From positions 1 to 39,755 of the forward strand of contig DFIR01000100.1 of assembly GCA_002372815.1 (NCBI GenBank): DNA of 39,755 bases, written 5' to 3'. This document shows, piece by piece, positions 8,868 through 16,582 of this stretch. The position numbers and the translations under genes were made by a program. Every line of letters begins with the position of its first letter. The stretch's first letter is position 1. Source of the DNA: Lachnospiraceae bacterium UBA3692. GTDB lineage: Bacteria > Bacillota > Clostridia > Lachnospirales > Lachnospiraceae. The notes below the pieces were generated by a model, which saw only the letters and a list, made by a program, of their open reading frames with translations, searched no databases and was not told the origin of the DNA.

Positions 8868-10433
8868 TCAGCGGACCCGCTCCCCGGTCCCCGGCGCAAA
8901 AACGGCCGTATCCGCGATCGTCATCCGCTCCGCGTCGTACACGACGACGCTCAGTCCTCTGCCGGCCGGTTCGAAGCGCATGCCGTCGATGACAAGCTCC
9001 CAGGAGACGTCTCCCGCGCCGCCGCCGACACTCACCAGCGTATACCGGCTCCGCCCGCCGCGGAACAGCCCCTCTTTGCGCAGGACTGTGCCGGTCTCCG
9101 CCGCCGCCTTCTCCTCAAAGCGTCCTTCCTGGCTCCCCGGGACGGCATAATAGGCCCGCCCGTCCAGCGCATCCAGGTCCACCTTGATCCCCAGATTGAG
9201 CAGAAGCCGCCGGTCCTCCTCCGAGAGCCGGATCCCGGCGTCTCCGTTGGTCGTCACGAACAGGTCGTAGCGTTCCTCCGCCAGCAGCGGGATGTACTCG
9301 GACAGCGTCTCCGCATGCTGCAGCTGTGCCTCGCGCACGCTGCTCTCATAGGCGCTGCGCGTGTCGCGCCAGCGGATCGACTGCCGCTGCGCGATCCCGT
9401 AGTCCTCCGAGAGGACCGTGCCCAGATATTCCGAGATCTTCCGTGCGCCGTCCGCGTTCGCATGCGTGCTGTCGTGCTGGTCCGCCCCGAAGTCGTAGCC
9501 GATCCGCGCGTACAGCGCCTGCGTGCCGAAGTCGAAGAGGCGCACCTTTCTGTCATCTGCGAGGGCCTGCATGCGGGCATGCTGCTCCTGCGTGAGGTCC
9601 GAGGCAGGCGTGACCGTGAAGAGCAGGTGGATCCCCTTCTCCCCGCACAGGCGGATGATCTCGTCGAGCCAGACCTCCTGCCCGCTTTCCTCCGTCATGC
9701 TGTCCGCTGCCGTCACCGTCACAGGGGTATAGGCCTCGCCGCACCGGTCCGTGTACCGGGGCGACCAGCCCATGAGTCCGCGACGGCTCTTCAGCTCGCC
9801 GCTGCGGAAGTCCTCTTCCGAGAGGCTCTTCCATCTTCCGTGGAACCAGAGTCCCGGGAAGACCCAGGAGGCCAGGTCCCCCTCCGCGGGGTCGCCGCAC
9901 ATCGTGCGCACAGCCTCCCACTTGACGCCGGACCACTTCATATACGTGAGGGCCTTGCGGGCCGCGTCCGCCTCCACCGGCGCGCCGGCCAGCACGCTGA
10001 TGTCCAGCACGACCGCCTTGGGCGACTGGAATCGCAGCGCCTCTTCAAGCCAGTAATAGTTCTCCCGGAGTCCCTGGTCCCCCGCGCACAGCCCGCAGCT
10101 CGTGATGCCGTACCGGTCGTACAGGACCTGCGGGACGAACGCCGCCTCCGCGCGGCTCCCGCCGAGGAGCAGGACATCTGCGGACTCCTTGTCCAGACTG
10201 TAGAAATCCCCGTACACGATCATTGGGGAGTTGCGCTCCTGCGTGTACCACTCCGGCACCGTCCAGACGGAGAGCACCCGGATCACAAGGGAGAAGGCGA
10301 TGATCACCGCCAGCGCCGCGAGAAGCTTGTCCCCGTTCCCCGCCAGGAAAGAGAGGGTCCGCTCGCCGCCCTCGGTGCGGGTCAGGCGGCGCAGGAGGGC
10401 GCTGCTTCTGCCTTTTTTCGTCGTTCTCGTCAT
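8868..10433 (-). CDS. Membrane-anchored SGNH (AlgX/DltD-like) protein, partner of MBOAT
   Basis: A 521-residue protein with one N-terminal membrane segment (about 37-55) and an extracytoplasmic SGNH-hydrolase-like domain. The probable nucleophile serine is in LLLGGSRAE (about residue 93), and the catalytic Asp/His block is in DQHDSTHANADG (about residue 318), where AlgX/AlgJ and DltD-type proteins carry theirs. Such proteins take an acyl group delivered across the membrane by an MBOAT protein and place it on a surface polymer. The gene overlaps the MBOAT stop codon by four bases (ATGA), so translation is probably coupled. A C-terminal domain of about 120 residues with YTLVSVGGGAG is not recognised. 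The acceptor polymer is unknown. Confidence 0.8.
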   Translation of the reverse strand: MTRTTKKGRSSALLRRLTRTEGGERTLSFLAGNGDKLLAALAVIIAFSLVIRVLSVWTVPEWYTQERNSPMIVYGDFYSLDKESADVLLLGGSRAEAAFVPQVLYDRYGITSCGLCAGDQGLRENYYWLEEALRFQSPKAVVLDISVLAGAPVEADAARKALTYMKWSGVKWEAVRTMCGDPAEGDLASWVFPGLWFHGRWKSLSEEDFRSGELKSRRGLMGWSPRYTDRCGEAYTPVTVTAADSMTEESGQEVWLDEIIRLCGEKGIHLLFTVTPASDLTQEQHARMQALADDRKVRLFDFGTQALYARIGYDFGADQHDSTHANADGARKISEYLGTVLSEDYGIAQRQSIRWRDTRSAYESSVREAQLQHAETLSEYIPLLAEERYDLFVTTNGDAGIRLSEEDRRLLLNLGIKVDLDALDGRAYYAVPGSQEGRFEEKAAAETGTVLRKEGLFRGGRSRYTLVSVGGGAGDVSWELVIDGMRFEPAGRGLSVVVYDAERMTIADTAVFAPGTGERVR

Positions 10434-11902
10434 ATCGCACCCCCGTAGACACCGAAAAGGAAGACCGTCAGGAGGCCCGCCGCGTAGAGACCCCAGCGCA
10501 CGACCGCGTGCTGGGCCAGGATCCGGTCACGGATGCAGTGTCTTGGCTGCTCGCTCTCCACGATCAGGAGCAGCAGGCAGGCGGCGAGCAGGATGTTCCA
10601 GTCCTTCCAGCCGATCCCCAGCTGCAGCAGCTCGTCGCCGAACAGGATCCAGGGATTGCGGTCGCGCAGGATGGACAGCAGCATGCCGAAGCCGGCCCCG
10701 AGGGACGGCGCCCGGTACAGGATCCATGCGATCGTGACCCACAGCAGGGTGTTCGCTCTCGCGAGCATTTTTTCGGCAAAGGAGCCCGCAGGCAGCCGGA
10801 TCGCGTCCGCAGCCGCAGCCCGTGCGTCCGCCGTCAGCTCTCCCATGATCATATAGAACGCGAACAGGAAGCCGAGGAACAGCGCCTTCAGGCCCCCCGT
10901 GTACCAGAAACTCCCGATCATCGTCGCCGCCAGCACCCGGGCGCCCCACGTGACGAGGCCGTCCCCGTCCTGCCGGCCGCTCCTGCGCCGCTCCATCGGA
11001 CGGACGACGTAGTCGCTGATCCAGGCCGTCACGGTCCCGTTGAACCGCTCCCAGTAGTCCTTCACCGAGACGGCCCGCACAGGCTGGCGGAATCCGGTCC
11101 GGAAGCGGAAGCCGAACAGCTCCGCGGTGCCGGCCGCCATGCAGGCGGCGCCCAGCAGCCCCGTGTAGACCTGCAGGACAAACAGCAGCCCCGCAAGGAG
11201 AAAATACACGCCCATAAAGGACTCCGTATGCCCGTAGACCGTGTCCACGACGATCGCCGCCCGGTCCGAGATCACCAGCTTCAGGAACAGGCCCCAGAGG
11301 ATCAGCTGCAGGCCGGCCGTGACCTTGCGGCGGTCGAAAGCGTTGCCCTCATAGAGGCCTCCCGCCAGTTCCCAGTAGCGCAGCAGCGGTCCCTGCAGAA
11401 AGGTCGGGAAGAACAGGGCATAGGCGAGATATCTGAGCGGATTCCTCTGCGCGCGGATCATCCCCGCCCGCACGTCCGCCATGTAGCTGATCATCCGCAG
11501 CGTGAAGTACATGCTGCCTGCCGCCCGGATGATCCCGAGGGTCCCCCTGTGCAGGAGATCCGTGTACACCAGGCCGCCGATCCGGTCCGCCAGCACCGGC
11601 GCCGCGCAGACCAGCGAGAACAGGAGCAGCAGGCCGCCGCGCATCCCGCCCCCGGTCCCTCTGTCCGCCGCCGCTTCCAGCAGCAGGCCGCCGGCCCAGC
11701 TGACCGCAGCGCATACGAGCACCAGAAGCACCGGCACGAGACCGTGCAGCAGGGCCCCCTCTGCCGGATCCCGCAGCCAGAGCACACAGAACAGCAGGTC
11801 CGCCGCCAGCAGGACATACCACCGGCGGACGGCGGGCACCAGGTAGTAGACTGCCGCAACAGCCGCCGTGATCAGGAAAAAACCGGGCGTAAACACGTTC
11901 AT
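10430..11902 (-). CDS. MBOAT family membrane O-acyltransferase
   Basis: A 490-residue polytopic membrane protein of the AlgI/DltB/PatA type, which passes acyl groups, usually acetyl, from the cytosol to an extracytoplasmic partner. About ten hydrophobic segments are visible, beginning FFLITAAVAAVYYLV. The family features LRYLAYALFFPTFLQGPLLRY and SVKDYWERFNGTVTAWISDYVVRP are present, separately matching the AlgI-type PtfpxGPi and W.rfH.tlS.f region, although the usual catalytic His appears as Asn in RFNGT. I start at 11902, where GGGAGG lies eight bases upstream; the longer frame is a poor N-terminus. The ATG overlaps the nth stop as ATGA. It is paired with the SGNH protein downstream. Confidence 0.85.
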   Translation of the reverse strand: MNVFTPGFFLITAAVAAVYYLVPAVRRWYVLLAADLLFCVLWLRDPAEGALLHGLVPVLLVLVCAAVSWAGGLLLEAAADRGTGGGMRGGLLLLFSLVCAAPVLADRIGGLVYTDLLHRGTLGIIRAAGSMYFTLRMISYMADVRAGMIRAQRNPLRYLAYALFFPTFLQGPLLRYWELAGGLYEGNAFDRRKVTAGLQLILWGLFLKLVISDRAAIVVDTVYGHTESFMGVYFLLAGLLFVLQVYTGLLGAACMAAGTAELFGFRFRTGFRQPVRAVSVKDYWERFNGTVTAWISDYVVRPMERRRSGRQDGDGLVTWGARVLAATMIGSFWYTGGLKALFLGFLFAFYMIMGELTADARAAAADAIRLPAGSFAEKMLARANTLLWVTIAWILYRAPSLGAGFGMLLSILRDRNPWILFGDELLQLGIGWKDWNILLAACLLLLIVESEQPRHCIRDRILAQHAVVRWGLYAAGLLTVFLFGVYGGAI

Positions 11903-12546
11903 TCCACTTCCTCCCTGCCGTGCCTGCAGATGTCCTTCAGGCAGCACTGCGCGCACTGCGGCCGCCTGGCGACGCAGACGGCCCGCCCGTGCAGGACGAA
12001 CCGGTGGCACAGGTCATTCCCCTCCTCCGGAGGGATGATCTTCCACAGTGCCTTCTCCACCTTCGCGGGCTCCTTCACGCCGTCGACGAGGCCGATGAGG
12101 TTGCAGAGACGGATGCAGTGCGTATCCGTTACTATCGCGGGCTTGCCGAACACGTCCCCGAGGATGAGGTTGGCGCTCTTCCTCCCCACGCCCGGGAGCG
12201 CGAGCAGTTCCTCCATCGTGTCCGGTACGGCATCGTTATATTGTTCATGCAGGACCTTCATGCAGGCGGAGATGTCCCGCGCCTTGCTGCGGCCCAGGCC
12301 GCAGGGCCTCACGATCTCCTCGATCTCGTCGACCTCCGCCTCCGCGAGCGCCGCCACGGTGGGGAACTTCGCGTACAGCTTCGGCGTCGTGAGATCCACG
12401 CGCGCGTCCGTGCACTGGGCGGCCAGGCGCACGCTGACGAGCAGCTGCCACGCGTCCCGGTAGTCCAGTGTGCACTGTGCGAGCGGATAGGCCTCCTTCA
12501 GGCGCCGGATGACTTCCAGCGCCAGCGTCCTCTTCTCTTCAGACAT
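11899..12546 (-). CDS. nth: Endonuclease III (DNA glycosylase/AP lyase)
   Basis: A 215-residue base-excision-repair enzyme that removes oxidised pyrimidines and nicks the abasic site. The helix-hairpin-helix LPGVGRKSANLIL contains the catalytic lysine, the catalytic aspartate is in VTDTHCIRLCN, and the C-terminus has the 4Fe-4S spacing C-x6-C-x2-C-x5-C in CVARRPQCAQCCLKDIC. I start at 12546, with GGAGG about nine bases upstream. The start overlaps the end of the lysozyme-like gene by eight bases, and the stop overlaps the MBOAT start, so this repair gene sits inside a cell-envelope operon. Confidence 0.96.
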   Translation of the reverse strand: MSEEKRTLALEVIRRLKEAYPLAQCTLDYRDAWQLLVSVRLAAQCTDARVDLTTPKLYAKFPTVAALAEAEVDEIEEIVRPCGLGRSKARDISACMKVLHEQYNDAVPDTMEELLALPGVGRKSANLILGDVFGKPAIVTDTHCIRLCNLIGLVDGVKEPAKVEKALWKIIPPEEGNDLCHRFVLHGRAVCVARRPQCAQCCLKDICRHGREEVE

Positions 12547-13114
12547 TTGTATTCTCCTCCGCATAGGCGAGCATCAGCCGGTAGGTCTCCTCCCCGTAAG
12601 CGGTGATGTGCGCCACGTTGGCGTTGTACCTGGTGAGGGTCTTCTTCATCTCCTCCTCCGAGAAGCTCCCGAAGTCCGTCCGCCCGGTCATCTCCTGCGC
12701 GCAGCAGCGCAGGTTGATCGCCGCCGCCTCGATGTTGAATTTCGGGTCGTCGTGGAGCCTGCGCCAGATCATGTGGATATCCTCTTCACTCTGGTCACTC
12801 AGCCGGTGGTCCGTCTGGATTCCCAGGGACTCGTAGGTCGCGATCCCGCTGTCCACGGCGTACTCCACCGCCCGCAGGCCGGTCACGCCGAAGATCTGGG
12901 CGTAGCCTGTCGAGCTGTCCTTCTTCGACGTCATCTGCGTCTGCACGAGCAGATCCACCAGAGGATCCAGGATATCGCTCTCCGTCATCTCCCGGAACAG
13001 GATCGCCTTGATCACCGCCTCCGGCACCTGGTACCTTCCGCTGACTTCCCGGATCCACGGCGTATATTCCTGTATGATCTCCTCTGCCTTCTGCGGGCTG
13101 ATCGTTCTGACCAT
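12539..13114 (-). CDS. Lysozyme/lytic-transglycosylase-like protein without signal peptide
   Basis: A 191-residue protein with an SLT/lysozyme-like layout: a candidate catalytic Glu in LFREMTESDILDP (about residue 42), a Gly-Tyr-Ala-Gln-Ile block (GYAQIFG, about residue 70), and a late RYNANVAHITAYGEETYRLM stretch resembling the closing helix of transglycosylases. Enzymes of this fold cleave the glycan chain of peptidoglycan. There is no signal peptide or membrane segment, so it may be cytoplasmic, leave by another route, or have a different role. It is the first gene of the operon that continues with nth, with promoter -10 at 13213-13218 and an AGGAG site before its ATG. Fold assignment is moderate; activity is unproven. 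Confidence 0.6.
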   Translation of the reverse strand: MVRTISPQKAEEIIQEYTPWIREVSGRYQVPEAVIKAILFREMTESDILDPLVDLLVQTQMTSKKDSSTGYAQIFGVTGLRAVEYAVDSGIATYESLGIQTDHRLSDQSEEDIHMIWRRLHDDPKFNIEAAAINLRCCAQEMTGRTDFGSFSEEEMKKTLTRYNANVAHITAYGEETYRLMLAYAEENTNV

Positions 13115-13212
13115 ATTCGTTCGCTCCTGTTCCCTGCAATCTTCCTGAAATATCCTTGCCGGCTGCCCGCTGGTACTCTTGCTGTGTCCACCCGGCTGCC
13201 GCCGGTGCCTCT

Positions 13213-13273
13213 ATTATAACAGCCGCGGATGCGCGATGGAAGGTTGCAAAGTTCCCTGCGGGGCGCTTACAAT
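13213..13273. promoter_or_regulatory. Divergent promoters of operon 2 and the kinase gene
   Basis: Plus strand: -35 TTGCAA (13244-13249), 18-base spacer, -10 TACAAT (13268-13273), giving a very short leader before the kinase ATG at 13293. Minus strand: -10 TATAAT (13213-13218) with a weak -35 TTCCAT 17 bases away. The two -35 regions overlap closely, so polymerases probably compete. Confidence 0.55.
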
Positions 13274-13292
13274 GGAGGCAGGAGGGACAGCC

Positions 13293-14285
13293 ATGAACAC
13301 AGACATCGATCTGTATGCAGTTAGAAAGCCGGAGGCGCGGCTCGGAACCGCGGTGGCCGGCCGCTACCGCCTGGAGACCGTGCAGGGCACCGGCGGTTTC
13401 AGTGTGATCTACAAGGCCCAGGACCTGGAGACCGGGGGACCTGTCGCCATAAAAGAATTCGCGCCGTACCAGATGGATGCGGCCGACGCGCAGCAGCGGA
13501 TGCTGGGACTCACCCAGATGCGGCGGGAGGCGGACATCCTGGCCCGCGTGCAGGATCTTCCCGGCATTCCCGGAGTCCTCGACAGTTTCACCCATGACGG
13601 GACATACTACGTCGTAAAGGAATATCTGGACGGCATGACCTGCGAGGAGCATGCCCGCCGTTTCCGGGGCAAGATCCCCTATGCGCTCGTCGGTTACATT
13701 CTCAGCGAGACGGCCTCGATCCTCGACGCGGTGCACCAGCGGGGCATCCTGCACGGCGACGTGAGCCCGATGAACATCTTCCTGTGTGCGGACGGCCGGG
13801 TCTGCCTCATCGACTGGGGAAACGCGGATGAACTCACTGTCCCCGACGCCACGGGGCGCTTCCTGCAGACCGCTTCGGGGCTGCCGGAAGCCGTCAACCA
13901 GGAGTTCGCCGCCCCCGAGCAGCTGGTTGCCTCCGTCCCGCAGGACAGCCGCACCGACCTCTACTGCCTCGCCGCGGCGGGCTACCGCTCGCTGACGGGC
14001 CAGTTTCCCCGCAGTGCCGCGGATCGTCTGCACGGGCAGCCGCTGGTACCGCCCTCGGCGGTGGTCGCAGGCCTGCCGGCTTTCTTCAACGACCTCCTGC
14101 TGCGCGGACTCTCGATCGCCAAGCCGGACCGCTTCCAGTCAGGCGCAGAGATGCGCGAAGAGATCGCCCGTCACATGTCCTTCAGCGTCACCGGCACCGG
14201 CGCCGGCCTGGCCGCGGTCTCCGCGAAGCTCCTGCAGGAGAAGCGCTCCCCGCTGGGCGTCCTGATCTCCCGCCTGCGCCGCTGA
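13293..14285 (+). CDS. Soluble Ser/Thr protein kinase
   Basis: A 330-residue Hanks-type kinase. Visible elements are the Gly loop GTGGFSVIYKA (32-42), lysine 54 in VAIKEF, helix-C glutamate 79, catalytic loop HGDVSPMN (154-161, Asp156 and Asn161), metal aspartate 174 in DWG and the APEQ motif. All phosphotransfer residues are present, but HRD is HGD and DFG is DWG, so activation-loop control may be atypical. Unlike PknB/PrkC it has no membrane segment or PASTA domains. GGAGG lies seven bases before the ATG; the longer frame from 13179 would start upstream of the promoter. It stands alone between an envelope operon and a polyphosphate enzyme gene; substrates are unknown. Confidence 0.9.
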   Translation: MNTDIDLYAVRKPEARLGTAVAGRYRLETVQGTGGFSVIYKAQDLETGGPVAIKEFAPYQMDAADAQQRMLGLTQMRREADILARVQDLPGIPGVLDSFTHDGTYYVVKEYLDGMTCEEHARRFRGKIPYALVGYILSETASILDAVHQRGILHGDVSPMNIFLCADGRVCLIDWGNADELTVPDATGRFLQTASGLPEAVNQEFAAPEQLVASVPQDSRTDLYCLAAAGYRSLTGQFPRSAADRLHGQPLVPPSAVVAGLPAFFNDLLLRGLSIAKPDRFQSGAEMREEIARHMSFSVTGTGAGLAAVSAKLLQEKRSPLGVLISRLRR

Positions 14286-14345
14286 CGTGTACGGGTATGG
14301 ATCCACCGCCGGCACCGCTGACGGATACATAGGAACAACGCAACA

Positions 14346-14381
14346 GCACGTGTCGGCCCCGCAGCCGGCACGTGCTTTTTT
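14346..14381 (+). terminator. Intrinsic terminator after the kinase gene
   Basis: A 12-bp stem (GCACGTGTCGGC with GCCGGCACGTGC, one T-G pair) and six-base loop is followed by six T residues. It lies 60 bases after the kinase stop codon and separates that gene from pap. Confidence 0.93.
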
Positions 14382-14448
14382 GTGCAAAATGACTGAATTT
14401 TCGGCGAAGATTCAACATCTTTACATTTTCTGTACAAATTGGCTTTGC

Positions 14449-14454
14449 TATAAT
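14449..14454 (+). promoter_or_regulatory. Probable -10 box of pap
   Basis: A perfect TATAAT lies 76 bases before the pap ATG in an AT-rich pocket. The hexamer 17 bases upstream (TTTTCT) is a poor -35, so the promoter may need an activator or another sigma contact. Confidence 0.5.
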
Positions 14455-14530
14455 GAATGAGTAGGCGTTTTATTCGGACACAGATGATTTCGGGCGCAGG
14501 CATTTTCGGTACCGTGAAAGGAGTGCGGGT

Positions 14531-16012
14531 ATGTTGAAGGATTTTGTCAGAGCAGAGCAGCCGGAAGACGAACAGCTGTCCCTGGAGGTGAAGCAGGCCA
14601 GAGAGCAGCTCGCCGGCTATCAGACGCAGATCAAGGAGGCGAAGCTTCCCGTAATGGTCATCTTTGAGGGATGGGGGGCCGCCGGCAAGGGCAGCGTCAT
14701 CGGACGCGTGATCCGCAGCATCGATCCCCGCTTCTTCCGCGTCACGACGATGTCCGCCCCTACTCCGGAGGAGAAGCGGTATCCCTTCCTTCACCGGTAT
14801 TTCCGCGAGATCCCGGAAGCCGGCAAGTTCCAGTTCTTCGACACCTACTGGATGAATGAAGTCGTCAACCAGCGGATGAGCGGCGATCTCGACGACGAGA
14901 CCTACAAGAAGCGCGTCCGCAGCATCAACAACGCCGAGCGCTCCCTGACGGACAACGGCTACCTGGTCATGAAGTTCTTCTTCCACATCAGCCGGAAGGA
15001 GCAGAAGAAGCGTCTCGAGGCCCTGCAGGATGACAAGAACGCCCGCTGGCGCGTGACCAAGGACGACCTGCGCGAGAACAAGCACTACGACGAATACCTG
15101 GAGATCTGCGAGCAGTTCCTGGAGGACACCAACCGCTCCTCCGCTCCCTGGTATATCATCGACGCGAAGAACAAGAAGTGGGCGGAGCTGCAGGTGCTGC
15201 GCTTCCTCAACCAGGGCATCGACACGGCCCTGAAGAACCACGCGCTCGCCGCGCCGATCCTGCAGAACGTCTTCCCGCTCCGCAAGACTCCTCTTCTCTC
15301 TGAGGTCTCCCTGGCGGACAAGACCATCGCGGACGACGAGTACAAGACCGAGCTCGACCGCCTGCAGAAGGAGCTCAGCGACCTCCACAACGAGATCTAC
15401 CGCCGCAAGATCCCGGTGATCATCGCCTACGAGGGCTGGGACGCCGCGGGCAAGGGCGGCAACATCAAGCGCATCACCGCGGCGCTCGATCCCCGCGGCT
15501 TCGAGGTGCAGCCGATCGCCAGCCCCGAACCCCACGAAAAAGCCCGCCACTTCCTCTGGCGCTTCTGGACCCGGCTCCCCAAGGACGGCCACATCGCCAT
15601 CTTCGACCGCACCTGGTACGGCCGCGTGATGGTCGAGCGCCTGGAAGGCTTCTGCAGCGAGAACGACTGGCAGCGCGCCTACAACGAGATGAATGAGTTC
15701 GAAAGGGAACTCGCTGACTGGGGCGCCGTCGTGATCAAGTTTTGGGTCCAGATCGACAACGAGACCCAGCTGGCCCGCTTCACAGACCGCCAGAACACCC
15801 CCGAGAAGCAGTGGAAGATCACCGAAGAGGACTGGCGCAACCGCGAGAAATGGGACCAGTACGAGGCCGCCGTCAACGAGATGCTCCAGAAGACCAACAC
15901 CACCTTCGCTCCCTGGTACATCCTCGAGTCCAACGACAAGAAATACGCCCGCATCAAAGCACTACGCATCCTTGTCGACTCGCTGAAGAAGGCTTGCAAA
16001 GAGCAGAAATAA
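14531..16012 (+). CDS. pap: Two-domain polyphosphate kinase 2 (polyphosphate:AMP phosphotransferase type)
   Basis: A 493-residue cytosolic enzyme of the PPK2 family, which moves phosphate between polyphosphate and nucleotides. Two fused domains are visible, each with a Walker A: EGWGAAGKG (46-54) and EGWDAAGKG (301-309). Only the second has the full FDRTWYGRVMVER lid motif and the Asp before the AAGKG loop; the first has Gly there and FDTYWMNEVV. This is the layout of class II PPK2 enzymes (Pap), which make ADP from AMP, with the C-terminal half catalytic. AGGAG lies seven bases before the ATG. A perfect 16-bp hairpin follows the stop codon and then a repeat array. The substrate class is inferred from architecture. 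Confidence 0.9.
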   Translation: MLKDFVRAEQPEDEQLSLEVKQAREQLAGYQTQIKEAKLPVMVIFEGWGAAGKGSVIGRVIRSIDPRFFRVTTMSAPTPEEKRYPFLHRYFREIPEAGKFQFFDTYWMNEVVNQRMSGDLDDETYKKRVRSINNAERSLTDNGYLVMKFFFHISRKEQKKRLEALQDDKNARWRVTKDDLRENKHYDEYLEICEQFLEDTNRSSAPWYIIDAKNKKWAELQVLRFLNQGIDTALKNHALAAPILQNVFPLRKTPLLSEVSLADKTIADDEYKTELDRLQKELSDLHNEIYRRKIPVIIAYEGWDAAGKGGNIKRITAALDPRGFEVQPIASPEPHEKARHFLWRFWTRLPKDGHIAIFDRTWYGRVMVERLEGFCSENDWQRAYNEMNEFERELADWGAVVIKFWVQIDNETQLARFTDRQNTPEKQWKITEEDWRNREKWDQYEAAVNEMLQKTNTTFAPWYILESNDKKYARIKALRILVDSLKKACKEQK

Positions 16013-16023
16013 GAATTTGCATT

Positions 16024-16062
16024 ATCCCCCCTGCAGATATTTTCACTATCTGCAGGGGGGAT
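16024..16062. terminator. Perfect 16-bp hairpin after pap, no U-tract
   Basis: Arms 16024-16039 and 16047-16062 are perfectly complementary with a seven-base loop TTTTCAC. Neither strand has a T-run after the stem, so it is not a classical intrinsic terminator; it may protect the mRNA 3' end or act with Rho. It starts 12 bases after the stop codon of pap. Confidence 0.6.
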
Positions 16063-16076
16063 CTGATTCTGTAGGG

Positions 16077-16580
16077 AGGTTTCCGCTGAAATCTTTGTCG
16101 GCATCTTTATTTTCGGCTGATTATAAACACTCTCGCAAAGGTTTCTGGCGAGACCTTTGCCAGCAGCTTTATCTCCGGTCGTTTATAAACACTCTCGCAA
16201 AGGTTTCCGGCCAGACCTTTGTCAGCAGCTTTATTTCTGGTCGCATATAAACACTCTCGCAAAGGTTTCTGGTCAGACCTTTGCCAGCAGCTTTATTTCC
16301 GGTCGATTATAAACACTCTCGCAAAGGTTTCCGGCCAGACCTTTGTCAGCAGCTTTATTTCCGGTCGATTATAAACACTCTCGCAAAGGTTTCTGGCCAG
16401 ACCTTTGTCAGCAGCTTTATTTCCGGTCGTTTATAAACACTCTCGCAAAGGTTTCTGGCGAGACCTTTGCCAGTAGCTTTATCTTCGGTCGTTTATAAAC
16501 ACTCTCGCAAAGGTTTCTGGCGAGACCTTTGCCAGTAGCTTTATCTTCGGTCGTTTATAAACACTCTCGCAAAGGTTTCC
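16077..16580. repeat. Hairpin tandem array B, 62-bp period, eight units
   Basis: The anchor AAACACTCTCGCAAAGGTTT occurs at 16125, 16187, 16249, 16311, 16373, 16435, 16497 and 16559, every step exactly 62 bases; a diverged unit precedes them. Each unit holds GCAAAGGT and ACCTTTGC around a ten-base loop (first at 16135-16160). A C-to-T change in some right arms keeps pairing as G-T. The array fills the gap between the converging pap and lipoprotein genes, ending two bases before the latter's stop codon. Confidence 0.97.
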
Positions 16581-16582
16581 TT

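Noticed and set aside
8121..10448. A 775-codon plus-strand open frame opposite the SGNH and ATPase genes
   Set aside because: Arg/Pro/Asp/His-rich shadow of real minus-strand genes with complete motifs; no family resemblance. The same holds for the long plus frames at 1914-3623 and 28380-30206.
16017..16250. Small open frame running into array B
   Set aside because: It has no good start context and the 62-base period shifts frame each unit, so it is not a repeat protein.
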